From Crocinitomicaceae bacterium (GTDB taxonomy: Bacteria; Bacteroidota; Bacteroidia; Flavobacteriales_D; Crocinitomicaceae), in contig JACJYW010000011.1 in assembly GCA_020635955.1 (NCBI GenBank), forward strand, positions 1 through 64,000: DNA of 64,000 nt, in the 5' to 3' direction. Both the position numbers and the translations under genes were made by a program. A model generated the notes under the pieces. That model saw nothing but the letters and a program-made list of their open reading frames with translations. It searched no databases and was not told the DNA's origin. Numbering within the stretch: the first letter of the stretch is position 1; each line of letters starts with the position of its first letter. Below, one piece after another: positions 52,861 through 62,092 of this stretch.

Positions 52861-53927
52861 GTTATTGATGCTTGTTTGGGAAATTTCTTATCTCTTAATT
52901 TCAAGAAAGGTTGTTCAATAATTTTAGACATTAAAATACCTAAGAAAATACTTAGAATAAAGTAGATGAGAAAATTAATCCTAAAATTCAATTCAGGGAA
53001 AACTTCTTGCAAATTGGGCGATAAATACTTTGCAATAAACATATGGAAAACATAGATTCCATAAGAATAAAAACCTACCGTAGCAACAGCTGTATAAATG
53101 TATTTTGATAGGTATTTGTTCATCCCCCTGTCAATACTTTCGTTCGTTAGAAATAGCGCCAATAATATTCCAAAACCTATATACAATATTGTAAATCCAA
53201 TAGTGAACATAAACTTACTATCACCATCAACAAAAAATGCGGTGCTTATCATCACTAAGGAAACTGAATAAAGTAAAAGTTGGTTCTTTCGAAAAAATAA
53301 ATTGAACGCTTCAGTTTTGAACAAATGTAAATATGACAACAATACTCCAAACAAAAGTGAATCTACCCTTAAGTGAGTAGCAAATGTATGCGTTTGGTGT
53401 GTATAGGGCCTTTCAATATTTAAACACCTCAGACCCAAACAAAATACAAACACAGAGATAAACACCAATATCGTCATTTTATGACTCAACTTCATTTTCA
53501 ATTTCAAAGCTATAGCCAAAATGATTGAAATTCCGAAGTAGAAATGTTCTTCTACTGCTAATGACCAGGTGTGATTCCAAAGTGAACCGAAATAATTTTG
53601 AATGAAGACCAATTCAGAAATTAAGTTTTTCGGATTTATTGTATTACCTAATAGAAGTTCTATTATAACTGTTGATATGATCGCAAAATAGAAAAGGGGG
53701 TAGATTTTAAACCCTCTACGAACTAAGAACCTAAAAGCATTTATTTTACCATGATGAATATATTCTTTAAAGAGTAGAGTGGAAACTAAGTAACCACTTA
53801 AAACAAAAAATAAATCCACTCCAATCCATCCTGCGTCATATAAAAAGTCAAAACAAGATAAATGCCTAAATAAAATAAGAATTACCGCTATTCCTCGCAG
53901 AAAATCTATACTTCTTACCCTATTCAT
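52857..53927 (-). CDS. Acyltransferase 3 (OafA-like) O-acyltransferase
   Basis: A 356-residue protein with about ten membrane helices. RSIDFLRGIAVILILFRH at the start has the conserved R and H of the acyltransferase 3 family, followed by DLFFVLSGYLVSTLLF and NHTWSLAVEEHFYF. It adds acetyl or other acyl groups to sugars of lipopolysaccharide or capsule. It overlaps the previous gene (435-residue membrane protein) by 8 bp and belongs to the rlmH transcript. Confidence 0.9.
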   Translation of the reverse strand: MNRVRSIDFLRGIAVILILFRHLSCFDFLYDAGWIGVDLFFVLSGYLVSTLLFKEYIHHGKINAFRFLVRRGFKIYPLFYFAIISTVIIELLLGNTINPKNLISELVFIQNYFGSLWNHTWSLAVEEHFYFGISIILAIALKLKMKLSHKMTILVFISVFVFCLGLRCLNIERPYTHQTHTFATHLRVDSLLFGVLLSYLHLFKTEAFNLFFRKNQLLLYSVSLVMISTAFFVDGDSKFMFTIGFTILYIGFGILLALFLTNESIDRGMNKYLSKYIYTAVATVGFYSYGIYVFHMFIAKYLSPNLQEVFPELNFRINFLIYFILSIFLGILMSKIIEQPFLKLRDKKFPKQASIT

Positions 53928-55227
53928 TGGAAGTATTTTTCATGTGAAAAACTAGAAAAAATAATATGAAAAAACTCAAAGACGAAATTGGGATTTTATA
54001 TCTCATTAAAGCTCCAAAATTATATGAAGTAAAGCCTACAGCAAAACCGAAAATTATGCAGTAGGCTAAAAATCCAATTAGAAAAGGGTTTGCAGAAATA
54101 CTTTTAAATATCCTGCTCCTCCACTTTATAATTCCCCATAACAATAATAATAGCAAGGTTAAGCTCTCCAAAGCACTAATAAACATTACTACGTTGTTTG
54201 ACTCCCATAAATAAGGTCTGAAAAAAGTCACATTGAGGCCTGCCGGAATTTTAGTTAAGACCCCAAAAGCTGTATATTCTATTTCACCTAAATTGTAGGC
54301 TGAACCAGCCGTTGTTGTGTGCCATGAATGAAAGCCTTTTGCCTGAGTCTCTAATGATTCAATACTGTACTTTTCAGATGTTTCGCTTAGTGAAATTAAA
54401 GCACTGTAAAAGAAAAATCCAATTACAGCAAGAATAACTGGTCCGGAAGCGAATCTAATAACCGGTGATTTAATTTTAGATTGAAAAACTAGGTATAGAA
54501 TAATACCCAAACTTGGCAAGAAAGCAAGAATGATATAGGATTTTAAAATAAAAATTAACGAAACACATATGACCAAAGCTATCAATCTCCAAATGCCTAA
54601 CTTTCCCTGTGAAATTCCAAAGTATAAGTGGAATATAAAAATGTTAAAAGCGGCCAGGGTTATTGAATCCTTCAATACACCACTACCCCAAAAGAATGCC
54701 GAAGGAATTAAAAATGCGGCTATAAAACTCAATTTTGACTTGTCTTTAAAAATATCATTGAATACCCTAAATAGTTTCCATGACCCTACAAATGAAATCA
54801 GAGAAGTAAAAAGTGTTACCACCAAATATGATTTGAACGAGATCAAGTTGATTGGCGAAAGTATTTTTACCATAAACCACTCTTCAGATGTTCTTGAATA
54901 AGGGATCGATTGTGCGAACTGCTGAAGATTAGGGGGTAGGTTTCCGCTATCAGAAATTAAAAGTTGAAAGTAAGTACCTGGATCATCCCAGAACGTATCT
55001 ACCAAAATACTTGCCCCATTATGATATAAAAATGTATCTCCAAATCCGTAATAGTAGATATAGATCAGAACAAATAATACCCCTCCAAAAACTTTTATAA
55101 GTACGCCGGGCAGAAAATAACGGTATTCAGATGTTGATTTTTTATGGCGATAGAAGAACAAAATCACAAAGATCAATGTGAAATATGTCAACCAAATTAC
55201 CCAATCAAATAACCCAAGTGTTACCAT
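53920..55227 (-). CDS. Multi-pass membrane protein, possible Wzy-type polymerase
   Basis: A 435-residue protein with about ten hydrophobic helices (in pairs throughout, strongest at 12-32, 45-65, 135-160, 165-185, 200-245, 255-275, 330-355, 375-405). No family motif recognised. Size, topology and its place between the acyltransferase gene and rlmH, within a glycan cluster that otherwise lacks a polymerase, make a Wzy-like O-antigen polymerase plausible. A large extracytoplasmic loop (about 275-325) would fit. This is inference from context. Confidence 0.6.
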   Translation of the reverse strand: MVTLGLFDWVIWLTYFTLIFVILFFYRHKKSTSEYRYFLPGVLIKVFGGVLFVLIYIYYYGFGDTFLYHNGASILVDTFWDDPGTYFQLLISDSGNLPPNLQQFAQSIPYSRTSEEWFMVKILSPINLISFKSYLVVTLFTSLISFVGSWKLFRVFNDIFKDKSKLSFIAAFLIPSAFFWGSGVLKDSITLAAFNIFIFHLYFGISQGKLGIWRLIALVICVSLIFILKSYIILAFLPSLGIILYLVFQSKIKSPVIRFASGPVILAVIGFFFYSALISLSETSEKYSIESLETQAKGFHSWHTTTAGSAYNLGEIEYTAFGVLTKIPAGLNVTFFRPYLWESNNVVMFISALESLTLLLLLLWGIIKWRSRIFKSISANPFLIGFLAYCIIFGFAVGFTSYNFGALMRYKIPISSLSFFILFFLVFHMKNTSNE

Positions 55228-55229
55228 CT

Positions 55230-55703
55230 TTACTCATGATGATAAGGTTCATTCTTCAAAATAGTGAATCCTCTGTACAATTGCTCTAAAAACAACATTC
55301 TGATCATTTGGTGGCTGAATGTCATCCTAGAAAGTGAGAGCTTTTCATTTGCCTTGTTATAAACCTCATCTGAAAAACCATACGGACCACCAACCACAAA
55401 GGTTATATGTTTAATTCCTCTGTTCATTCTATCCTGGATCCAATTGGCAAATTCCACCGAACCATATTGTTTGCCATTTTCATCCAACAACACAATAATT
55501 CCACCCGCTTCAATCTTATCAAGGATCAGTTTTCCTTCCTCCTCTTTTAACTGGTTCTGAGTTTTATTCTTTGCATTTTTTATATCTGGAATTACCGTTA
55601 CGGCAAAAGGTGTATAATGCTTAAGCCGGTTCAGGTATTCTTGTTCACCTTCTTCAAGGAATTTCTTTCCTGTTTTCCCTATTACAATTAAATTTATCTT
55701 CAC
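55230..55703 (-). CDS. rlmH: 23S rRNA pseudouridine-1915 N3-methyltransferase
   Basis: A 157-residue SPOUT methyltransferase: MKINLIVIGKTGKKFLEEGEQEYLNRLKHY at the start, LLDENGKQYGSVEFANWIQDRMNRG, FVVGGPYGFSDEVY (trefoil-knot SAM site) and SLSRMTFSHQMIRMLFLEQLYRGFTILKNEPYHHE, the full RlmH C-terminus. It modifies pseudouridine 1915 in helix 69 of 23S rRNA. It leads the Wzy-like and acyltransferase genes with a 2-nt gap, so a housekeeping gene may drive two glycan genes. Confidence 0.95.
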   Translation of the reverse strand: MKINLIVIGKTGKKFLEEGEQEYLNRLKHYTPFAVTVIPDIKNAKNKTQNQLKEEEGKLILDKIEAGGIIVLLDENGKQYGSVEFANWIQDRMNRGIKHITFVVGGPYGFSDEVYNKANEKLSLSRMTFSHQMIRMLFLEQLYRGFTILKNEPYHHE

Positions 55704-55778
55704 GTTATAAATTTATGGCTTAATTTTTGTGGAATTCCAGATATAAATTTACTGAAACATTTAAAGAACGAAGAATTA

Positions 55779-56228
55779 ATGAGAACTTATACCACATTGT
55801 TTATCCTTTTATTAAGTGGTTTCGCATGGTCACAACCAAGTGAACCAGATTTGGTAAATGTTGATCTGATGCCTGCTGAAAGAGGTGCTACCACTATTCA
55901 GCAACAACAGTCATTTGAATCAATGATGGTAACGGCTTTCAAGACTGGAAATGCTGAAAAAATCGCTTCATACTTTAGTGATAATGTTGATCTATCTATA
56001 GAGAGCAAAGAAGATCTTTATTCAAAATCACAGGCAGAGCAGATTCTTAAAACTTTCTTTTTAACTCACAAACCAAAAGACTTTAAGATCATTCATAAAG
56101 GAAAATCAGGTCAGAGTGAGTACTTCATTGGAGAGCTAAGTTCTGAAGAAATTTATAGGGTAACCATCAACAGTAAATCAATGGGTGGATCTAAAAGGAT
56201 CACATCTCTTACTATTGTTGTAGAATAA
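55779..56228 (+). CDS. DUF4783 secreted protein
   Basis: A 149-residue exported protein (signal peptide 1-18, FAWSQ). The mature part has the NTF2-like/DUF4783 pattern: FESMMVTAFKTGNAEKIASYFSDNVDLSIESKEDLYSKSQAEQILKTFFLTHKPKDFKIIHKGKSG, a helix pair followed by curved strands. It is common in Bacteroidota with unknown function. It is single on the plus strand, divergent from rlmH and convergent with the lipoprotein gene. Confidence 0.82.
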   Translation: MRTYTTLFILLLSGFAWSQPSEPDLVNVDLMPAERGATTIQQQQSFESMMVTAFKTGNAEKIASYFSDNVDLSIESKEDLYSKSQAEQILKTFFLTHKPKDFKIIHKGKSGQSEYFIGELSSEEIYRVTINSKSMGGSKRITSLTIVVE

Positions 56229-56231
56229 GAA

Positions 56232-56966
56232 CTATTCCTTTACAATTCCCCCGCGGTATATCATTCGTTCTATACCGTTCATCATCATGAATTCATGGAA
56301 AACTTCAATTGTTTTTCCCTGATAGTTTTTTGGCTCACTATATAGCTCGTCCAGTAACATATCTCCTTCAATAATGAATAAGGCTACACCATAACCGCTT
56401 TCTTTGTTTTCAAGGATGAGATATGATTCAGGATTAATGATCAGAAAATCATCAAATTTTAACTCAAATTCTCCTTCTTGATGGATTGCCCTTTCAGGAC
56501 GTTCAAGATCATAATCCGCTATATCCAGGGTTACCTCTTCAAACTCTTTACCATCTATCTCTGTTTCAAATTCTGCCCTTCGTTCATATGCTTTGATGAT
56601 ATCATATCCGTCCAGGTATATTTTACGTTCAATGACCTCAACATTATCTGGTTCATACATATACTTGAATTCTTCGATATAAACCGGTAAACCTTCTTTG
56701 TAGAAATAATTCATCATGATGGTGCTGTATTCAGTGATCTCTTGTGAATTATTCAAAACAGCTGTATCATATTTGGAATACTCAGTAACCTGATATGTTT
56801 CCGTATTACGGGAATATCTTAATCCTGCAAGGATATCATAGATCTTGCTGGTGTCAAGACATGAAGCAACATACTCATCAATTTCCTCTTCAGTTATATC
56901 AAGTCCTTTTTTGCCTTTACAAGACAGTAACAATACAATGAATAGGAATGGAAGTAATTTGGGCAT
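56232..56966 (-). CDS. Lipoprotein of unknown function
   Basis: A 244-residue lipoprotein with lipobox LLSC (Cys16) followed by KGKKGLDITEEEIDEY, so the mature N-terminus is basic then acidic. Beta-rich later (KYDTAVLNNSQEITEYS, YMYEPDNVEVIERKIYLDGYDIIK). No family recognised. Single gene whose promoter is not clear; a terminator for the downstream gene's operon is placed beyond its own start. Confidence 0.7.
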   Translation of the reverse strand: MPKLLPFLFIVLLLSCKGKKGLDITEEEIDEYVASCLDTSKIYDILAGLRYSRNTETYQVTEYSKYDTAVLNNSQEITEYSTIMMNYFYKEGLPVYIEEFKYMYEPDNVEVIERKIYLDGYDIIKAYERRAEFETEIDGKEFEEVTLDIADYDLERPERAIHQEGEFELKFDDFLIINPESYLILENKESGYGVALFIIEGDMLLDELYSEPKNYQGKTIEVFHEFMMMNGIERMIYRGGIVKE

Positions 56967-57015
56967 AACGAATGATTAAGGGTTTTAAATATAAAGCAAA
57001 TAGAAAAAAAAGTAA

Positions 57016-57046
57016 CAAAAAAAGCTCCCTGGTTTTCCAGGGAGCC
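57016..57046 (-). terminator. Intrinsic terminator of OmpA-protein operon
   Basis: Perfect 9-bp stem GCTCCCTGG (57024-57032) with CCAGGGAGC (57037-57045) and a 4-nt loop TTTT. On the minus strand it is followed by a T-run (A-run on plus at 57017-57023), 25 nt after the stop at 57071. Confidence 0.85.
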
Positions 57047-57070
57047 TTCTTTCCATTTATATCATTGATC

Positions 57071-59716
57071 TTATTCGAAGATCACTTCCATTTCAACACG
57101 TCTGTTTCTTGCTCTACCTTCAGGAGTATCATTCGTATCAACCGGTTTCTCTTCACCGTAGTATTGAACGATCATTCTGTCAGTATTTACACCTCTTGAC
57201 TCTAAGAAGTCACGAACTGCTTCAGCACGTTTCTTAGAAAGGATCAGGTTTTTCTGAGCCTCACCTTGACTATCTGTGTGACCTGCAATTTTCAATCTGA
57301 AATCTGGATTATTTACCAAATATTCAGCAAGATCTTCAAGTGACTCGTAAGAAACATCAAGGATAACAGCTTTAGCAGTTTCAAACTGTAGGTTATCAAA
57401 TGCACGTTTCAATACTTCCAAGTCAACTTGAGGACATCCTTTGTTTTCTTTAGGACCAGGTGTGTTAACACACTCGTCTTCTTTATCGATTACACCATCA
57501 CCGTCAGTATCAGTGTAAGGACAACCATCATTTGATGGAGGACCTGCGTTGTAAGGACACTTATCGTCTTTATCTAACAATCCGTCACCATCTGTATCCG
57601 GCCATGGACAACCTCTGTTCTCTTGTGGACCAGCCTCAAGTGGACAAGCATCTAAGTAATCAAAGATTCCGTCGTTATCGGTATCAGGACATCCCTGGTT
57701 TTCTTTTGGACCAGCAACTTCAGGACAAAGGTCATCTGAATCTTTCAAGCCATCACCGTCTGTATCAGGACATCCATTGAATAATTCGATACCTGGTACA
57801 TCCGGACAATCGTCTTTTTTATCAATAATTCTATCTCCATCTGTATCTGGACAACCAAAGAATTCAGCTAAACCTGGATCATCTGGACACTGGTCATTTT
57901 TATCAATGATCTTATCACCATCTCTATCCGGACATCCCTGGAATTCTTTAGGACCAGCTTCAGTAGGACAAGCATCTTCAGAATCCTGGATACCATCCAT
58001 ATCTGTATCAGGACATCCCATGAATTCCCATACACCAGGAGTTTCTAAACAAAGGTCAAGTTTGTCAGAAACTTTATCGTTATCAATATCTTTAGGATGA
58101 GTATAAAGGATAGGAACTTTTAAAGCAGCATATAGGTCAGCTCCTCTAACTTGTTTGTCTTTTGTTGGAGAGAACAACCATTTCATATCTCCAACTCCAA
58201 CAATGATTGGTCCCATTCTTAAACCAAGACCAACTCTGAATCCTGTTAAACCAGAATAAGACATTGGAGCAGATAGTCCGGCCCACATAAAGTCATATCT
58301 AGGAGTAACAGTAAAGTTGGTTGGATATCTCACCTTGTGAGCATCTTTATTCATTTGGAAACCAATCATACTATTGAATCTGATATAGAAATCATTCCAA
58401 ATGTTCAAATCCAAACCAGTATTAATGTGAGTAGGAAGATTCATGTAGAAAGTTCTCTTATCCTCAATAAAAGTGATATCACCATTTCCTATAGCTTCCA
58501 ATGAATCTAACCTGTGATTGAATTCCTCTAAACTGTTCGTGCCTTCAAAGGCTGCAAGGTCAAAGATGCTGGTGTTTGCTCTGAAGTTTCTTGAGTTATC
58601 AGATTTCAAATAACGCATACCTCCGATATCATTAACCGCAAAGTCAAACTTCAATAAGTATTTGTTTTTGTCTCTTCTCCATAAATTGGTTTCACCGTCC
58701 ATGTCGTATTTGTAATCCTGCCATTTTGGACGATACTCATAAGAAAATCCGATATCAGCACCGAATCCTAATTTTGAGTTCAGTTTATAGATGTCTTTGA
58801 AAATCAATGAAGAATCTGGAACTCCTGCATCATTAGTACCTGAACCACCAATGAATTGAGAATTATTAGCATCCCAGTGTGTATCAAAGTTTGCTGAATA
58901 ACCATAATCAAAATCACCTTTGATATAATTAGCAGTATCAGCATTGGCAAAGTTGTAATCAACATTATCTGTGTACATGTAAAAAGAACCTAAACCTTGA
59001 AGGAACTTTAATTTAACACCGGCTTTTAAGTGATTCTCACCGTTGTCCCATAGTTTCATACCAAAACCAACATTGTATTCCATCCAGCTATTGAATGAAA
59101 CGTTCAATAATTTATCGGTAAGATCAAGGTTCCAAAGATCAGGATATTCAAGTCCGTTTTGTACCAAGGTCAACAAGTCTGGTGATAAGTGATCCACATT
59201 CAGGAACGTTCTGTTTTTAATTTGAACCGCAACCCCCATTTCATTCTTTTGGTTGAAAGAGAACATGAAACTTAGAATTTCCATATCTGTTGCCAGATAA
59301 GCCGTTCTAGGTAATCTCTTTGGATTATCAAACTCAAAGAAGTTACCATCATTGATGCTTTGGTAATAGTTAGCAGAATCTGCCGGTACAAGTGATCCAA
59401 AATATGGATACATCAAGGTATCATCATATAACCAATGGTCAACTGCCGGATCCTGATTTTCTTTTACAAAAGACTGGGTCCACCAGTAAGGCATGTTCTT
59501 AGGATTAAAATAGATGTGGTTATTATAAGCAGACATTGATCCACCAAATAAAACAACATCCACAATAAATCTGTTGTCAGCCAATGATGCCGGATTCATA
59601 TCCACACCATTAACTCCAGAGTAATTACTCTGTCTGAACCCAAGAAAATCCTGAGCAAAGACAGCATTTGAGATCATTACGATCCCAGCGAGAAGTACAA
59701 AGAGATTCTTTTTCAT
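57071..59716 (-). CDS. DUF5723 outer-membrane protein with TSP3 repeats and OmpA domain
   Basis: An 881-residue protein from the ATG at 59716. Signal peptide (about 1-21, AVFAQ); DUF5723-type beta domain (about 22-545; LGFRQSNYSGVNGVDMNPASLADNRF, a porin/PorV-like barrel pattern); about seven thrombospondin type 3 calcium-binding repeats (DNA about 57430-58060; recurring DTDGDGxxDxxDxCP and NxGCP); and a C-terminal OmpA peptidoglycan-binding domain (AGHTDSQGEAQKNLILSKKRAEAVRDFLESRGV, ARNRRVEMEVIFE). It should link the outer membrane to the cell wall. It is co-transcribed with the propeller-like protein 1 nt upstream. Confidence 0.85.
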   Translation of the reverse strand: MKKNLFVLLAGIVMISNAVFAQDFLGFRQSNYSGVNGVDMNPASLADNRFIVDVVLFGGSMSAYNNHIYFNPKNMPYWWTQSFVKENQDPAVDHWLYDDTLMYPYFGSLVPADSANYYQSINDGNFFEFDNPKRLPRTAYLATDMEILSFMFSFNQKNEMGVAVQIKNRTFLNVDHLSPDLLTLVQNGLEYPDLWNLDLTDKLLNVSFNSWMEYNVGFGMKLWDNGENHLKAGVKLKFLQGLGSFYMYTDNVDYNFANADTANYIKGDFDYGYSANFDTHWDANNSQFIGGSGTNDAGVPDSSLIFKDIYKLNSKLGFGADIGFSYEYRPKWQDYKYDMDGETNLWRRDKNKYLLKFDFAVNDIGGMRYLKSDNSRNFRANTSIFDLAAFEGTNSLEEFNHRLDSLEAIGNGDITFIEDKRTFYMNLPTHINTGLDLNIWNDFYIRFNSMIGFQMNKDAHKVRYPTNFTVTPRYDFMWAGLSAPMSYSGLTGFRVGLGLRMGPIIVGVGDMKWLFSPTKDKQVRGADLYAALKVPILYTHPKDIDNDKVSDKLDLCLETPGVWEFMGCPDTDMDGIQDSEDACPTEAGPKEFQGCPDRDGDKIIDKNDQCPDDPGLAEFFGCPDTDGDRIIDKKDDCPDVPGIELFNGCPDTDGDGLKDSDDLCPEVAGPKENQGCPDTDNDGIFDYLDACPLEAGPQENRGCPWPDTDGDGLLDKDDKCPYNAGPPSNDGCPYTDTDGDGVIDKEDECVNTPGPKENKGCPQVDLEVLKRAFDNLQFETAKAVILDVSYESLEDLAEYLVNNPDFRLKIAGHTDSQGEAQKNLILSKKRAEAVRDFLESRGVNTDRMIVQYYGEEKPVDTNDTPEGRARNRRVEMEVIFE

Positions 59717-59717
59717 G

Positions 59718-62018
59718 TCAGTTAGCAATTTTATAAGCTTTCAAATTAATCCCGGAAAATGAATAAAGCAGGTTACCATCAATGATGCTAACTGCTGAAC
59801 CTTCCACTGCGGATGGCAATATCATTTTTCCAAAATTGTTTAACAAATATATACTATTCTGAGAATTATCGGCAAATACAAAGCCGTAGTCTTTACTACC
59901 CACAAGCCCAACGAACTCGTTATTTGATTGATCTGGTTTAAGAACTTCACTCATAATGTACCCAAACTCATTCACGATCAATAACCTACCAGGTTCTTCA
60001 ATGATCAATAATGGTTTGCCGGAATTATACTCCCAAAACGTACGAACTGCCGTCACTGGTTGATCCAATTTAACAGAATCTCTTTGTCCATCCAAAATAT
60101 AATAGTTGTAGATGTAGCCATTTTTGTATCCCATTTTTCGAAGTGAAGACTCCATACTACCGGTTATAAAGTCAGTTTCATTAGGCAAACTGAATACCAC
60201 CGGATTTTGAATACGCAACTCCCCCCTTCTGTTCAATACATACTGTCGATCTGACCTATCCTTGAAAGTGATAATATCTTTTCCATCTGTTAACACATGA
60301 TATATTTTCCCTTTCATTGCCGCTTGCATGCCTCCAAATTGCCATCCTTCTACAATTTTACCTTCTTCACTGTACAGCTTCACCGTATTACCAACATTTA
60401 CAATGATGCGCCATTTGTATTCGTTATCATAGTTAACAGCTAGACCTGCAGTCGAAACTCCGCCCAATTTTATTGGGTAACCATTCAAAGACTTCCCTTT
60501 GTTATTTACAACATCCACCTGATCCTGCTGAAATAACACATATTCGAATAAACCATCATTCTCGAAATCTATGATCTGAGGTTTATCTACTAGTGGAGTC
60601 GATAAATTCAAGCTCCAAATCTTCTCTCCATCATTTGCGTAAAGTGATAGTTGATTCAAATTATTTAAAAGGATATAGGTTTTACCCTTCTCGTGAACCG
60701 CTTGTAGTCTGCTTGGAACAATGTTGACATTAAAATCCGTCATCACTTCAACTCCTTCCATCTGAACCACTTGTTCATTGGACATTACTTCAGTAATTAA
60801 ACAAGTACTGTCTTTTCCATAAACTTTGCTTTTACAACGATATCCTCCATCAGCTTGCTGTTCAAAGAGAACATAATGTGACACTTCAGGTAAGCACTCC
60901 TGATAAATAGAGGCCACTTGCTGATTATTTCCTAAAAGATTCCCCAACTGAACTTCACCAAGGTACCAACGCATGGCCGGAATACTGTTGGCCATAACAT
61001 TGAAATTGTTGTACTCTGTATAGTATCTAAGCTCGCTATTTAACTCGTTAATAGATGAGGTCCAGTTAAAATGGGTTTTAAACGGCATCACCTTAAATTT
61101 CCCAACATTAAAATAACTTATACTTGCCGAATCATTTTGTTCTATGGTCTGTTCTTCAAGCATCAGATCAAGATCACGACTTTCACCCTGAACCGCAATG
61201 ATCAATTCAAAACTGTCTTTTTGAACATAGATCAATCCATCATTTAGCCAATCAAAACTCTCAAAGTCGGGAGCATTAAATAATTGATTGACATCCTCAG
61301 TAATGCGAGACGAACCGTAAAATACCAATTGATCAAATTTCGTTGGTGCCGCACCAAAATATTCAGCATGCGCCACTGGTCGACCAAGCAAAGATGTTAC
61401 CTGGGTTTCCCATAATCTGAAATGGAACTTCTTTGAAAGGATATGTCTTATGCCACTTTTATGATCCTCATTGAACTCTACATAATCTGCATTACCGTAC
61501 TCAAGTTCTTCAGAAGTACCAACAGGACTCATGATATTAGATGAAAAACAAAGAAAGTTGCCAAAATGCTCTGCTCTTAAAACAACACCATTCAAATTCA
61601 CTGTTTTACCTTCCAGGGAACACTCGGCGCCAAATTCAGCATTTATTACTTCAACGATACTATTTACTGAAGATGTGGTATTGAAAACAATCGCGTAATC
61701 TTTATCATTAAAAGTAATGTAGCACTCTTTGGCCAATTCTCTGTTGAATGAAAACCCTTTGTGTTGAAAAGCTGCATTTAGAGCACTGGCCAGATCAGTG
61801 GGCCAACCTTGCATTTCAAAATCATCTACCGTTGAAAATTTATCTACCAGACGATCAATATCAGGCACAATGATGGATCCGTTTGAGTTTTCAAGTTCAA
61901 AGGAGAGATAATTCAAATGTACCCTTTGTTTATTGTATAAATAGATAGCTGCCAAAGCAAACAAGATCAGGCAGGCAAGCACCAGAATTGAGCGACTTAT
62001 CAGGGTAGATTTACTCAT
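59718..62018 (-). CDS. Membrane-anchored protein with propeller-like C-terminus
   Basis: A 766-residue protein from the ATG at 62018. One N-terminal membrane helix (about 9-28, ILVLACLILFALAAIYLY) and a long periplasmic part. The N-terminal half (about 30-370) is mixed; the C-terminal half (about 400-766) has repeats of short strands with small turns (TDFNVNIVPSRLQAVHEKGKTYILLNNLNQLSLYANDGEKIWSLNLSTPL, LFEYVLFQQDQVDVVNNKGKSLNGYPIKLGG), like a beta-propeller of the PQQ/WD type. Family not recognised. The pairing with the OmpA-TSP3 gene (1-nt gap) suggests a shared envelope complex. Confidence 0.65.
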   Translation of the reverse strand: MSKSTLISRSILVLACLILFALAAIYLYNKQRVHLNYLSFELENSNGSIIVPDIDRLVDKFSTVDDFEMQGWPTDLASALNAAFQHKGFSFNRELAKECYITFNDKDYAIVFNTTSSVNSIVEVINAEFGAECSLEGKTVNLNGVVLRAEHFGNFLCFSSNIMSPVGTSEELEYGNADYVEFNEDHKSGIRHILSKKFHFRLWETQVTSLLGRPVAHAEYFGAAPTKFDQLVFYGSSRITEDVNQLFNAPDFESFDWLNDGLIYVQKDSFELIIAVQGESRDLDLMLEEQTIEQNDSASISYFNVGKFKVMPFKTHFNWTSSINELNSELRYYTEYNNFNVMANSIPAMRWYLGEVQLGNLLGNNQQVASIYQECLPEVSHYVLFEQQADGGYRCKSKVYGKDSTCLITEVMSNEQVVQMEGVEVMTDFNVNIVPSRLQAVHEKGKTYILLNNLNQLSLYANDGEKIWSLNLSTPLVDKPQIIDFENDGLFEYVLFQQDQVDVVNNKGKSLNGYPIKLGGVSTAGLAVNYDNEYKWRIIVNVGNTVKLYSEEGKIVEGWQFGGMQAAMKGKIYHVLTDGKDIITFKDRSDRQYVLNRRGELRIQNPVVFSLPNETDFITGSMESSLRKMGYKNGYIYNYYILDGQRDSVKLDQPVTAVRTFWEYNSGKPLLIIEEPGRLLIVNEFGYIMSEVLKPDQSNNEFVGLVGSKDYGFVFADNSQNSIYLLNNFGKMILPSAVEGSAVSIIDGNLLYSFSGINLKAYKIAN

Positions 62019-62024
62019 ACTACA

Positions 62025-62032
62025 CAAAAATA
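62025..62032 (-). promoter_or_regulatory. -7 box of the propeller/OmpA operon
   Basis: Minus strand TATTTTTG, a full match, only 6 nt before the ATG at 62018. The transcript would start at or next to the start codon, a near-leaderless arrangement. Confidence 0.45.
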
Positions 62033-62092
62033 CAGAGTTCGTTAACCCAATTCATGGTATGAAGGAACAGATATACACAGACAAATGTGAAC

